12,338 nt of DNA from JAIRTY01 sp050257395 (GCA_050257395.1 JBLMWU010000330.1:1-12338); one strand, 5' to 3'; numbered from the stretch's first letter, positions 1 to 7,708 are shown. Numbers and translations are program-made. Notes: generated by a model not told the origin, from the letters alone.

Positions 1-33
1 CCCCCCCCGCGCTGCTCCGCAGTTGTCACGAAG

Positions 34-1734
34 TCAGGACTTCGGGGTGAGGTGGAGGATGGTGACCAGCAGGTACGGCGTGTTCGGCACCGGGTTCATG
101 TACGGGTTGCTGGCCGACGGCCATCCCGTGTAGTTCCGGGTCGACACTTCCGCCCAGGCACCGCCGTTCATCAGCGGCACCACCGGCACATCGGTGGCCA
201 TGATCTGCTGCAGCTTGGCGATCGCGGCCTTCTGGACCGCGACGTCGCCGCTGCCGGCGAACTGGGCCAGCGCCGCCTGCGCCGCCGGGCTGCTGTAGCG
301 GCCGAAGTCACCGGCCGCCGGCTTGCCGATCGGGGCGGACAGCGTGCTGTCCATCCAGTTGTCGAGGATGAAGTAGGGGTTCGGGCCCTGCTGGCTCCAG
401 CGGATGGTGGCGTCGAACGTGCCGTTCGCGACATCGCCCGCCCACACGGTCGGGTTGCCGATGCCGTTGACCTTCACGTCGAAGCCCAGCGCGTTGAGCT
501 GGCGCGCGATCAGCTGGTCACAGGTGTAGTAGTCGCTGTACGGGATCGGGTCGGAGACGGCGAACGAGATGGTCTTCCCGTTCTTCATCCACTTGCCGTT
601 GCTGCCCTTGGCGTAGCCGTCGGCCTTGAGGGTCGAGGCCACCTTGTTCGCGTCACCGGTGGGCGGCAGGCTGTTGGCCAGCGGCGGGTGCAGGAAGGCC
701 TGGTGGTTGGGCAGCAGGATCCCGCCCGCGTTGGTGACCGGCGGCTCGTAGCCGGTCTCCGCCTGGACGTTCAGCTGCTGGCGGTTGATGCCGTAGCTGA
801 TCGCCCGGCGCACCGCCGGGTCGTTCAGCGGCGCCTTGGTGGTGTTGAGGAACAGCGACACCACGTTGTTCGCGCTGAAGAACGGCGCCGTGTCCAGCCA
901 GGTGTGGTTGTCAGCGCTCTTGGACAGGTAGTTGCCCTTGATGTCGGTGATGAAGTTGCCCGCGAAGTCGATCTGGCCGGACGCCACCGGCGGGACCAGG
1001 TTCGCGTTGGTGTTGTAGGCCGGGAAGCTGATCGCCGGCACGTGCACCTTGGACTTCTGCCAGTAGTACGGGTTCTGCTTGAGGGTGTAGCCCTGCGGCG
1101 AGAACCGGTCCAGCATGTACGGCCCGGTGCCGACCGGGTTGGGGTCGTTGAAGGTCGCCGGGTCGCTGACCGAGGACCAGACGTGCTGCGGCACGATGTA
1201 CACCTGCCCGATCAGGAACAGGTTCGCGTACTGCGGCTTGGCGAAGTTCAGCACCGCGGTCGTCGCGTTCGGGGCGCTGGCGCTGGCCACCACGGGGGCG
1301 CCGTTGGTGTTGAGCTTCGGGTTGTTCTTGATCATGTTGAACGTGAACGCGACGTCACTGGCGCTGAACGCCTTGCCGTCGTTGAACTTCACGCCGCTGC
1401 GGATGGTCAGGTTCAGCGTCTTGCCGCCGTTCGACCACGAGTAGCCGGTCGCCAGGAACGGGATCGGTGCCTGCGCCGCGTTGAGCGTGTTGAAGATGAA
1501 CAGCGGCTCGTTGTACAGGGCCGTCGAGTTCGTCAGGAAGCCCGTGGACGTGAGCGAGAACGGGTTGAACGTGTCCGTCATCGGCGAGAGCGGCGTGCTC
1601 TCGACGACGAGCGTCTTGCCGGTCGCGGTCTTGCCGCCGCCACCGCCGCCGCCGCCGGTGGAGCCTCCGCAGGCGCCGACCCCCAGGGCGAGGACCGTGG
1701 CTGCTGCCAGGCTCATGATGATCTTGTGTTTCAT
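34..1734 (-). CDS. Family-5 (SBP_bac_5) ABC solute-binding lipoprotein
   Basis: This 566-residue protein is the extracellular substrate receptor of the Dpp/Opp-type importer encoded just upstream. Seen: a lipoprotein signal with a basic start (MKHK), a hydrophobic stretch and a VGAC lipobox, giving lipidated Cys22. A glycine-rich linker with eight consecutive Gly (27-34) follows. The body has SBP_bac_5 hallmarks: YNEPLF near 74-79, a GKTLNLTIRSGVKFNDGK segment, a VGTGPY motif, and NDPAVRRAISYGINRQ, which matches the conserved region around the hinge. Length is usual for the family. The ATG is preceded by GGAG at 1744-1747 with a 9-nt spacer. It is the last gene of the operon, 200 nt after the second ATPase. 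The family binds peptides, nickel or oligosaccharides; the LacI gene heading the operon favours a sugar here (inference). Fold and role are secure, the ligand is not. Confidence 0.95.
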   Translation of the reverse strand: MKHKIIMSLAAATVLALGVGACGGSTGGGGGGGGKTATGKTLVVESTPLSPMTDTFNPFSLTSTGFLTNSTALYNEPLFIFNTLNAAQAPIPFLATGYSWSNGGKTLNLTIRSGVKFNDGKAFSASDVAFTFNMIKNNPKLNTNGAPVVASASAPNATTAVLNFAKPQYANLFLIGQVYIVPQHVWSSVSDPATFNDPNPVGTGPYMLDRFSPQGYTLKQNPYYWQKSKVHVPAISFPAYNTNANLVPPVASGQIDFAGNFITDIKGNYLSKSADNHTWLDTAPFFSANNVVSLFLNTTKAPLNDPAVRRAISYGINRQQLNVQAETGYEPPVTNAGGILLPNHQAFLHPPLANSLPPTGDANKVASTLKADGYAKGSNGKWMKNGKTISFAVSDPIPYSDYYTCDQLIARQLNALGFDVKVNGIGNPTVWAGDVANGTFDATIRWSQQGPNPYFILDNWMDSTLSAPIGKPAAGDFGRYSSPAAQAALAQFAGSGDVAVQKAAIAKLQQIMATDVPVVPLMNGGAWAEVSTRNYTGWPSASNPYMNPVPNTPYLLVTILHLTPKS

Positions 1735-1934
1735 TGCCTTAAACTCCGTTGTGCCCGGCCGGCTCGGGCCGGCCTGTTGATTGCGACCATGTCGGGGTCT
1801 TTAATCCAGTGGGACGGTGCGGCTGGCCGGGTCTATTGCTGCCCGGTCCCGCGCCGTGTGCTGCGCCGGGAATCGCGCCGCCCGCGTCAGCGGGCGTGAG
1901 GGCCTGTGCACGCGGCCCTACGGGGCATCCCGCG
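1735..1934 (-). other. Intercistronic gap before the binding-protein gene, with hairpin
   Basis: These 200 nt separate the second ATPase stop from the binding-protein start, whereas the other transporter genes overlap or nearly touch. The gap holds a GC-rich inverted repeat at 1757-1774 (GGCCGGC, loop TCGG, GCCGGCC) just before the ribosome binding site. I could not identify a convincing -35/-10 pair. The hairpin may protect or partly separate the transcript so that the receptor is made in different amounts from the membrane parts; that is inference. No small gene is supported here. Confidence 0.5.
1757..1774 (-). repeat. Intercistronic hairpin upstream of the binding-protein gene
   Basis: Perfect 7-bp arms GGCCGGC / GCCGGCC around a 4-nt TCGG loop, ending about 10 nt upstream of the GGAG ribosome binding site of the lipoprotein gene. 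There is no T tract, so it is unlikely to be a full terminator. In such GC-rich DNA short hairpins also arise by chance. Confidence 0.45.
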
Positions 1935-3074
1935 TCATGGCTTCTCCTCTCCCTGGTCGGACTCGGGACCGGCTGTAACTGCGGGGCCGGCTGGTGCGGG
2001 CCGGGACAGCGGCCGGGCCTGGCTGGAGTCCAGGTCCGCCGCGTGCAGCCAGCAGGCGCTGGCATGCCCGGCGGTCACCGGGAACGGCGGGGGGGTCCGG
2101 TCCGCGCAGACCGCCATGGCGTGCGGGCAGCGCGGGTGGAAACGGCAGCCGCTCGGCGGCGCCACCAGGTTTGGCGGGGCGCCGCGGCCGGCCAGGGACG
2201 GCGGCTCGGCCCGGTCGGGGTCGGGCGCCGCACTCAGCAGCAGTTGCGTGTAGGGATGGGACGGCTCATCGGTGATGGCCTGCGCCGGGCCGGACTCCAC
2301 GACCTGGCCCGCGTACATGACGACGATCGTGTCGGCCAGGTACCGGGCCGAGGCGATGTCGTGGGTGATGTAGAGGATCGCCAGCCCGTCCCGGGCCCGC
2401 AGGTCGGCGAGCAGGTTCAGCACTCCCAGCCGGATGGACACGTCCAGCATGGAGACCGGCTCGTCCGCCAGCAGCACCCGCGGCCGGACCGCCAGCGCCC
2501 GGGCGATGGCGACCCGCTGGCGCTGGCCGCCGGACAGCTCATGCGGGTACTTGCGCAGGAACTGCTCGGCCGGGGTGAGCGCCACCCGCTCCAGCAGGCC
2601 GGTCATGGCCTCCTCCAGGGTCGCGCCCTGGCCCTGCAGCCCGTGCAGCCGCAGCGGCCGCGCCAGGTGGTAGCCCACGTCGTGGACGGGGTTGAGGGAG
2701 GAGAACGGGTCCTGCAGCACCATCTGGACGTCGCTGGCGTAGCCCCGCCGGCCCCGTGCCGAGGCGGGCACCGGCTTGCCGTCCAGCAGCAGGTCGCCGG
2801 CCGTGGGCTTGATCAGCCGGGCGAGCATCCGGGCCAGGGTCGACTTGCCCGAGCCGCTCTCGCCGACCACCGCGGTGATGCCCGCGGCCGGCAGGTTCAG
2901 CGACACGTCCTCCACGGCCCGCACGGCCAGCTTGCCGTCGCCGCCGTCGCGCCGCCGGGCCGCCCGCACGGCGCGGCGCGCCCGGTGGACCGGGAAGTGC
3001 TTGGTCAGGCAGTGCGCCTCCAGCAGCGGCGTGGTCAGCGCGGGCTGCGGGGCGGGAGTGGTGGCCGCGGTCAT
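1935..3074 (-). CDS. Dpp/Opp-type ABC importer ATPase, DppF-like subunit
   Basis: This 379-residue nucleotide-binding subunit powers import together with the neighbouring ATPase. Seen: Walker A GESGSGKST at 71-79, Q-loop Gln121 (QDPFSSLNP), signature LSGGQRQ at 180-186, Walker B LLADE at 201-205, and switch His238. The C-terminal oligopeptide-transporter domain (oligo_HPY type) begins near PSHPYTQLL, with Cys at 310, 316, 323 and 341 in a GCRFHPRCP context. A basic insert at residues 31-48 (RARRAVRAARRR) follows the first strand and precedes Walker A. I chose the ATG at 3074 because it forms an ATGA overlap with the upstream stop and is followed directly by the conserved domain. The same frame stays open to 3203, but that would overlap the upstream ATPase by about 130 nt and adds only Arg/Ala-rich sequence. 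The subtype (DppF) is inferred from gene order. Confidence 0.95.
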   Translation of the reverse strand: MTAATTPAPQPALTTPLLEAHCLTKHFPVHRARRAVRAARRRDGGDGKLAVRAVEDVSLNLPAAGITAVVGESGSGKSTLARMLARLIKPTAGDLLLDGKPVPASARGRRGYASDVQMVLQDPFSSLNPVHDVGYHLARPLRLHGLQGQGATLEEAMTGLLERVALTPAEQFLRKYPHELSGGQRQRVAIARALAVRPRVLLADEPVSMLDVSIRLGVLNLLADLRARDGLAILYITHDIASARYLADTIVVMYAGQVVESGPAQAITDEPSHPYTQLLLSAAPDPDRAEPPSLAGRGAPPNLVAPPSGCRFHPRCPHAMAVCADRTPPPFPVTAGHASACWLHAADLDSSQARPLSRPAPAGPAVTAGPESDQGEEKP

Positions 3075-4168
3075 GACGGGCTCCCGGGCTCGGGCAGGGC
3101 GAGCGGCGCGGGCGGCGGCTCGCTGCCGTCCTGCAGCCAGCAGGCGGCCAGGCGCTCGCCACCGGGGCCGAGCCGCAGCAGCGGCGGCACCTCGGTGCGG
3201 CACCTGTCCATGACGTAGGGGCAGCGCGGGTGGAACACGCAGCCGGACGGCAGGATCCGCAGGTCGGGCGGGGAACCCGGGATGCCGGTGCGGCGCTCGT
3301 GCGCCCCGTGCAGGTTGGGGAACGAGTTGAGCAGCCCGATCGTGTAGGGGTGGCGGGGGGCGCGGAACAGGGCCTGCGAGTCGGCGGACTCCACCAGCCG
3401 CCCGGCGTACATCACCGCGATCGACTCGGCGATCTCGATCAGCAGCGACAGATCGTGCGTGATGAACAGCACCGCGAAGCCGAGCCGCTCGCGCAGCGCG
3501 GTCAGCTCCTCCAGGATCTCCCGCTGGGTGACCACGTCCAGCGCGGTCGTCGGCTCGTCCAGGATGACGATCTCCGGGCGGAGCGCCAGCGCCATGGCGA
3601 TCATGACCCGCTGCCGCATGCCGCCGGACAGCTCGTGCGGGTAGCCCCTGAGCCGGTCCGCGGAGATCCCGACCATGGTGAGCAGCTCCGCCGCCCGGGC
3701 CAGCCGCGCCGCCTTGCCCATGTCCGGCTCGTGCGCCTCCAGCACGTCGGTGAGCTGGTCCCCGATCGACAGCACCGGGTTGAGCGCGTTCATGGCGCTC
3801 TGCAGCACCACCGCGATCTGCGACCAGCGCATGGACCGCAGCTGCGGCTCGTCCACGGCCAGCAGGTCGACCGTTTCCCCGCGGTGCGGATGGTAGAGCA
3901 CCTCGCCGCCGGTGATCATGCCGGGAGCGCGCAGCAGCCGCACCGCCGCGTAGGCGAGGGTGGACTTGCCGCTGCCGCTCTCACCCGCCAGCCCGAGCAC
4001 CTCGCCGCGGCGCAGCACCAGGTTGGCGTCGTTGACAGCGTGCACCGCGTCCGGGCCGCTGCCGTAGTCCACGCACAGGTGGCGGATCTCCACTAGCGGC
4101 TCGCCGGTGCGCACGGGCTGTGCCTCCGGTGCCGGGCCGCTGGCGGCCATGCTGCTGGCGGCTGTCAT
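3071..4168 (-). CDS. Dpp/Opp-type ABC importer ATPase, DppD-like subunit
   Basis: This 365-residue ATPase is the partner of the one downstream; together they form the heterodimeric motor of a peptide/nickel-class importer. Seen: Walker A GESGSGKST at 62-70, Q-loop Gln123, signature LSGGMRQ at 180-186, Walker B VILDE at 201-205 with D-loop TALD, and switch His238. The C-terminal oligo_HPY-type region (RHPYTIGLL) carries Cys310, 316, 323 and 343 in a CVFHPRCPYVMDRC arrangement. The start ATG overlaps the upstream permease stop as ATGA, and its own stop overlaps the next ATPase start in the same way, which implies translational coupling. The first 22 residues before the domain are low-complexity Ala/Ser/Pro. 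Family assignment is secure; substrate is unknown. Confidence 0.95.
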   Translation of the reverse strand: MTAASSMAASGPAPEAQPVRTGEPLVEIRHLCVDYGSGPDAVHAVNDANLVLRRGEVLGLAGESGSGKSTLAYAAVRLLRAPGMITGGEVLYHPHRGETVDLLAVDEPQLRSMRWSQIAVVLQSAMNALNPVLSIGDQLTDVLEAHEPDMGKAARLARAAELLTMVGISADRLRGYPHELSGGMRQRVMIAMALALRPEIVILDEPTTALDVVTQREILEELTALRERLGFAVLFITHDLSLLIEIAESIAVMYAGRLVESADSQALFRAPRHPYTIGLLNSFPNLHGAHERRTGIPGSPPDLRILPSGCVFHPRCPYVMDRCRTEVPPLLRLGPGGERLAACWLQDGSEPPPAPLALPEPGSPS

Positions 4169-5280
4169 CGCTCCGCCCCTTCCGCGGGCCGGGCCGCCGG
4201 CCGCACGACCGGCGTCAGGCCCAGCTCGAACCGGCGCGGCAGGTTGCTGGCGCGCTGCCGCCGCGCGCGGCGGCGGGTCAGGCCGGCGGCGCGCAGCCGC
4301 GGGTTGATGAATTCATCGATGCCGAAGTTGAGCAGCGCCAGGGCGGTGCCGAGGAAGGCGACCGCCAGCCCGGGCGGGATGTACCACCACCAGTAGCCGC
4401 TCAGTTCGGCCTCGCTGCTCTGCGCCCAGAACAGCATCCCGCCCCAGCTCCAGTGCTCCGGGTTGACCAGGCCGAGGAAGGCCAGGGCGGTGTAGGTGCC
4501 CACCCCGTACAGCACGGTGAACAGGAACGAGGAGGCCACCACCGGCATCAGGTTGGGCAGGATCTCGTGCCAGATGATCCGCCAGGAGCGCTCGCCGATG
4601 ATCCGGGCGGACTCCACATAGTCGCGGCTGCGCAGCGACAGGGTCTGCGCCCGCAGCACCCGGGCGCCCCAGGCCCAGCCGGTGATGGCGATGATGAGCC
4701 CGATGAGCAGGTCGTTGCTGCCGCCGGAGGCGGGCAGGAAGCCGAACACCACGATCAGCAGCGGCAGGGCGGGCATCACCAGGAAGAAGTTGGCCAGCAT
4801 GGACAGCGCGTCGTCGGCCAGCCCGCTGAGGTAGCCGGCGGTCACTCCGAGCACGACCGACAGCACCGTCGCCACCAGCCCGGACAGGAAGGCCACCAGC
4901 ACCGTGCTCCGCCCGCCGACCAGCAGCTGGGAGAACACGTCCTGCTGGGTCTGGGTGGTGCCCAGCCAGTGCGCGGCTGACGGCGGCTGCGGCACGCCGC
5001 TGATGGTGTTCAGGCTGGCGGACGGGTCATAGGGGGCCACCAGCGGCCCGACGATGGCCAGGATCAGGAATGCGATCATGAGCACCATGCCCGTGATGAT
5101 CTTGGGTGAGTGCGGGAGCTGGATCCGCCGCGCGCGGGCGGGCGCCGCGGCCGCACCGGTGGCGGGCGGGCCGGCCGGGTGGAGCGTGTCCTCGCCAGGC
5201 AGGTGCGGGTGCCTGTCCAGCCGGCCGCCCAGGCCTGGGCCGGCCAGGCCGCTGCTGCCGGGGTCGGCGCCGATGGACAT
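4165..5280 (-). CDS. Dpp/Opp-type ABC importer permease, DppC-like
   Basis: This 371-residue membrane subunit forms half of the translocation channel. Seen: a long polar N-terminus rich in Gly/Pro/Ala (about 1-58), the first membrane span at about 61-83 (TGMVLMIAFLILAIVGPLVA), then HWLGTTQTQQDVFSQLL, the DppC-family motif after the first loop. About five more hydrophobic spans follow. The EAA loop, which docks onto the ATPases, lies at about 221-247 (Glu223, Gly229, HEILPNL). The C-terminal tail is Arg-rich. AGGAGG sits 7 nt before the ATG, inside the end of the preceding permease gene, and only 2 nt separate the two genes. The N-terminal extension before span 1 is longer than usual for DppC, but the ribosome binding site supports this start. 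Confidence 0.93.
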   Translation of the reverse strand: MSIGADPGSSGLAGPGLGGRLDRHPHLPGEDTLHPAGPPATGAAAAPARARRIQLPHSPKIITGMVLMIAFLILAIVGPLVAPYDPSASLNTISGVPQPPSAAHWLGTTQTQQDVFSQLLVGGRSTVLVAFLSGLVATVLSVVLGVTAGYLSGLADDALSMLANFFLVMPALPLLIVVFGFLPASGGSNDLLIGLIIAITGWAWGARVLRAQTLSLRSRDYVESARIIGERSWRIIWHEILPNLMPVVASSFLFTVLYGVGTYTALAFLGLVNPEHWSWGGMLFWAQSSEAELSGYWWWYIPPGLAVAFLGTALALLNFGIDEFINPRLRAAGLTRRRARRQRASNLPRRFELGLTPVVRPAARPAEGAER

Positions 5281-5282
5281 GG

Positions 5283-6260
5283 TCAGGCCTCCTGCCGGGT
5301 GCGCGGGTCAAGGAACACGTAGACGAAGTCGGCGACCAGGTTCGCCGCCAGCACGGCAAACGTGATGATCAGGAAGATCCCCTGGAGCAGCGGGTAGTCG
5401 CGGGCGCCGACCGCCTGGAGCAGGATCCAGCCCAGCCCCGGGTAGCTGAACACGATCTCGGTGAGCAGCGCGCCGGACACCACGAAGCCGATGGCCAGCG
5501 AGAAGCCGGACACGCTCGGCAGGATCGCGTTGCGGGCCGCGTACCAGATCACCCGCGACCGGGTCAGCCCCTTGGCTTGCGCGACCAGGACGTAGTCCTC
5601 GTCCATGGTGGTGACCATGACGTTGCGCATGCCCACGATCCAGCCGGCCGCCGAGCAGAGCACGATGGTGAACGCGGGCAGCACCGCGTGGTAGAGCACG
5701 TCCACGACGTAGTTGCCGGTCATGGCGGGGAAGGCGTCCTGGCTGTAGGCCCGGCCGGTGGGGAACCAGCCGAGTCTCGTGGCGAACAGGTCCAGTGCGA
5801 TGAACGCGACGAAGAAGTACGGCGCCGCCTGGAAGAAGGTGGTGGCCGGCAGGAGGTTGTCCAGCCAGGTGCCGCGGCGCCAGGCCACCAGGATGCCCAG
5901 CAGCGTGCCGAGCGCGAAGCTGATGATGGTGGACATGCCGACCAGGCCGATGGTCCACGGGATGGCGCCGCGGATGACGTCGGTGACGCTGGAGGGGTAG
6001 TAGCTGGTGGACAGGCCGAGGTCGCCGTGCAGCAGGTTGGCCCAGTAGCTGACGTACTGGTCCCACAGGCTTGCGGAGCTGTTCAGGCCGTACTGGAGCT
6101 CCAGCGAGTGGATGGTGGCGGGCGTCACCTGCCCCTGCAGGTGGGCGAGCACCGCTTCCACCGGGTTGCCGGGCATCACCCGCGGGATGAAGAAGTCCAC
6201 GGTGACCGCTGCCAGGGCGGTCAGGATGTAGAAAGCGATCCGGCGGATGATGACGCGCAT
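5283..6260 (-). CDS. Dpp/Opp-type ABC importer permease, DppB-like
   Basis: This 325-residue membrane subunit forms the other half of the channel. Seen: an N-terminal span preceded by MRVIIRR, then the DppB-family stretch FIPRVMPGNPVEA and the LHGDLGLSTSY segment that follows the first periplasmic-type loop. About six spans are visible. The EAA loop is at about 222-250 (DYVLVAQAKGLT through ILPSV), and the protein ends in FLDPRTRQEA, close to the usual LDPR ending. The ATG at 6260 has GGAGGAGG with a 7-nt spacer. The frame is open 26 codons further (to 6338), but that would overlap the repressor gene and adds only Arg/Ala/Gly-rich sequence. The gene begins 20 nt after the repressor stop, so it is probably cotranscribed with it. 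Confidence 0.94.
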   Translation of the reverse strand: MRVIIRRIAFYILTALAAVTVDFFIPRVMPGNPVEAVLAHLQGQVTPATIHSLELQYGLNSSASLWDQYVSYWANLLHGDLGLSTSYYPSSVTDVIRGAIPWTIGLVGMSTIISFALGTLLGILVAWRRGTWLDNLLPATTFFQAAPYFFVAFIALDLFATRLGWFPTGRAYSQDAFPAMTGNYVVDVLYHAVLPAFTIVLCSAAGWIVGMRNVMVTTMDEDYVLVAQAKGLTRSRVIWYAARNAILPSVSGFSLAIGFVVSGALLTEIVFSYPGLGWILLQAVGARDYPLLQGIFLIITFAVLAANLVADFVYVFLDPRTRQEA

Positions 6261-6280
6261 GCCGCTGCCTCCTCCGGCTG

Positions 6281-7396
6281 CTAGCCGGCGTCCCGCGGCG
6301 CCGGCCGCGGCCCGGGGGTGTCGGACTGGGGGGCGCACCCGCAGCTCTCGCGGCAGATGAGCCTGGTCGGCAGGATGATGTCCCGGGGAGCGTCGTCACT
6401 GCCGCTGATCATGGCGTAGAGGGTCTCGAACGCCATGGCGCCCAGCTCCTGGATGGGCTGGCGCACGGTGGTCAGCTGGGGGCGCAGATGCCGGGCCACC
6501 GGGATGTCGTCGTAGCCGGTGACCGCCACGTCGCCCGGCACGGCCAGGCCGTGGGAGGTCAGCGCCCAGACCACGCCCAGGGCGGTCTGGTCGTTGGCGC
6601 AGGCGATCGCGCGGGGCAGCGGGCCGCCGCTGGCGAGCAGGCGCTCCACCACCCGGGCGCCGCCCGCGGCGCAGTAGTTGCCCTGCCACTGCGGCCCGGC
6701 CGCGAAGGTGGCGCCGGCCTCGGTCACGGCCTTCTCCAGGGCGGCCGAGCGGGCCAGGTTGTCCGGGCTGTCGGGGTGGCCGCCGAGGTAGGCCACGGAG
6801 TCATACCCGTGCTCGCCGGTCAGGTGGGCGGCCAGGGCCCGCATGCCGCCGAGGTTGTCGCCGCCGACGTTGGCGGTGGTGGGGGTGGCGGTCCCGGCCA
6901 GGGTCACCACGGGGATGGTGCGCGAGAGCCGCGCCAGCTGATCCGGGTCGAGCACCCGGTCGTGCAGGATCAGGCCGTCGCTCTTGCGGGCCAGCGCGAA
7001 GATCCGCCGGGTCTCGTCATGCCCGTCCACGTCCACGGAGCTGACCAGCAGGTTGAAGTCGCGCTGCTGGGCGGCCACCTCGATGCCCCGGTTGATGAGG
7101 TCGGGGAACTGGAGGCTCTCCTCCTCGTCCTCGAAGATGCCGCCCTCGGCGGCGGTGACGGTCGGCCGCCGGATGACGACCCCGACGACCTCCTTGAGCC
7201 GGGCGCTCAGGGCGCGCGCCGCGCCGTCCGGGATGAAGCCCAGCTCGGCCACGGCGTGCAGCACCCGTTCCCGGGTGTCCGGGAGGGGATTGCGGCGGCC
7301 GTTGAGCACCCGGGACACCGACGCGATGGACACCCCCGCATGCCGGGCCACGTCATAGATGGTCGGCTGGGAGTGCGGCTCGCCACCGGTGTCCAC
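6281..7396 (-). CDS. LacI/GalR-family transcriptional repressor of the transporter operon
   Basis: This 371-residue protein has the standard two-part LacI layout. Seen: an N-terminal helix-turn-helix at about 11-32 (TIYDVARHAGVSIASVSRV), a hinge-helix region near 56-66 (PDGAARALSARL), and a periplasmic-binding-protein-like effector domain with GYDDIPVAR at 294-302 and the LTTVRQPIQELG segment. It ends with a cysteine-rich CRESCGC and a Pro/Arg tail. The effector domain has an acidic stretch at 89-93 (EDEEE). The start is GTG at 7396, supported by AAAGGAG with a 7-nt spacer. It is the first gene of the operon, and two perfect palindromic operators lie upstream, so autoregulation and control of the transporter are likely. 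LacI members of this type mostly sense sugars; the effector is not identifiable. Confidence 0.95.
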   Translation of the reverse strand: MDTGGEPHSQPTIYDVARHAGVSIASVSRVLNGRRNPLPDTRERVLHAVAELGFIPDGAARALSARLKEVVGVVIRRPTVTAAEGGIFEDEEESLQFPDLINRGIEVAAQQRDFNLLVSSVDVDGHDETRRIFALARKSDGLILHDRVLDPDQLARLSRTIPVVTLAGTATPTTANVGGDNLGGMRALAAHLTGEHGYDSVAYLGGHPDSPDNLARSAALEKAVTEAGATFAAGPQWQGNYCAAGGARVVERLLASGGPLPRAIACANDQTALGVVWALTSHGLAVPGDVAVTGYDDIPVARHLRPQLTTVRQPIQELGAMAFETLYAMISGSDDAPRDIILPTRLICRESCGCAPQSDTPGPRPAPRDAG

Positions 7397-7437
7397 TGGG
7401 CCGCTCCTTTGCAGGCCGTCGAGCTGTGATGCCGCCT

Positions 7438-7453
7438 CGGTAAGCGCTTACCG
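7438..7453. promoter_or_regulatory. LacI-family operator, proximal copy
   Basis: Perfect 16-bp palindrome CGGTAAGCGCTTACCG, about 41 nt upstream of the repressor GTG start. The central TAAGCGCTTA with its CG axis is the classic form of LacI/GalR-family operators. It lies between the likely promoter and the ribosome binding site, so bound repressor would block or loop transcription. A second copy lies at 7504-7519. Confidence 0.85.
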
Positions 7454-7503
7454 CGTCGGCCAGGCGGGATGTCGGCCCTCCCGGGCGGAGCGCGGTGTGC
7501 AGG

Positions 7504-7519
7504 CGGTAAGCGCTTACCG
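7504..7519. promoter_or_regulatory. LacI-family operator, distal copy
   Basis: A second identical 16-bp palindrome, CGGTAAGCGCTTACCG. Its centre is 66 bp from that of the proximal copy. The match extends to 18 bp (TCGGTAAGCGCTTACCGC) when one copy is read on the opposite strand. It sits just downstream of the candidate -10 at 7533-7538, a position suited to repression. Confidence 0.85.
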
Positions 7520-7532
7520 AATCGGTTACGCG

Positions 7533-7563
7533 GAGCGTATGCCGGGGTTTTGAGCTGGCTCAA
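7533..7563 (-). promoter_or_regulatory. Candidate promoter of the repressor-transporter operon
   Basis: On the minus strand, TTGAGC (7563-7558) could act as -35 and TACGCT (7538-7533, fitting TANNNT) as -10, with a rather long 19-nt spacer. The first transcribed bases would then fall near the distal operator. The TTGAGC is itself part of a TTGAGC-TG-GCTCAA inverted repeat. This is a weak assignment made by eye. Confidence 0.3.
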
Positions 7564-7708
7564 GGCTTGTGTCCGCCTGTTACCAGAATGTGACACAGCG
7601 CCGGGCAGGAGCCCGGCCGCCAGCTGCGCGACCACGGACATACCGTCATAGTCCGGCCGCACAGCAATGGCCAGGCAGGGCCGGAATCCCCAGCTTGCAA
7701 GGACTTTC

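Noticed and set aside
1..33. Eight-C run and short GC stretch at the window start as a terminator for the operon
   Set aside because: Too short and cut by the window edge to show a stem; nothing can be claimed.
1739..2065. Possible small gene in the gap before the receptor
   Set aside because: Pro/Arg/Gly-rich product, no ribosome binding site of note, and mostly overlaps the ATPase end.
3075..3203. Longer start for the second ATPase
   Set aside because: The extra 43 residues are Arg/Ala-rich, overlap the upstream ATPase and would break the ATGA overlap.
52..3218. Long plus-strand open frames (52-1899 and 1749-3218) opposite the receptor and ATPase genes
   Set aside because: They encode Arg/Gly/Val-rich sequence with no domain and mirror strong genes on the minus strand, as expected at very high GC.
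6261..6338. Longer start for the DppB-like permease
   Set aside because: It would overlap the repressor gene, and GGAGGAGG is placed for the ATG at 6260.
6318..6351. Cys-rich end of the LacI protein (CRESCGC) as a new metal site
   Set aside because: An ESCGC-like ending recurs in LacI/GalR relatives, so it is not unusual by itself.
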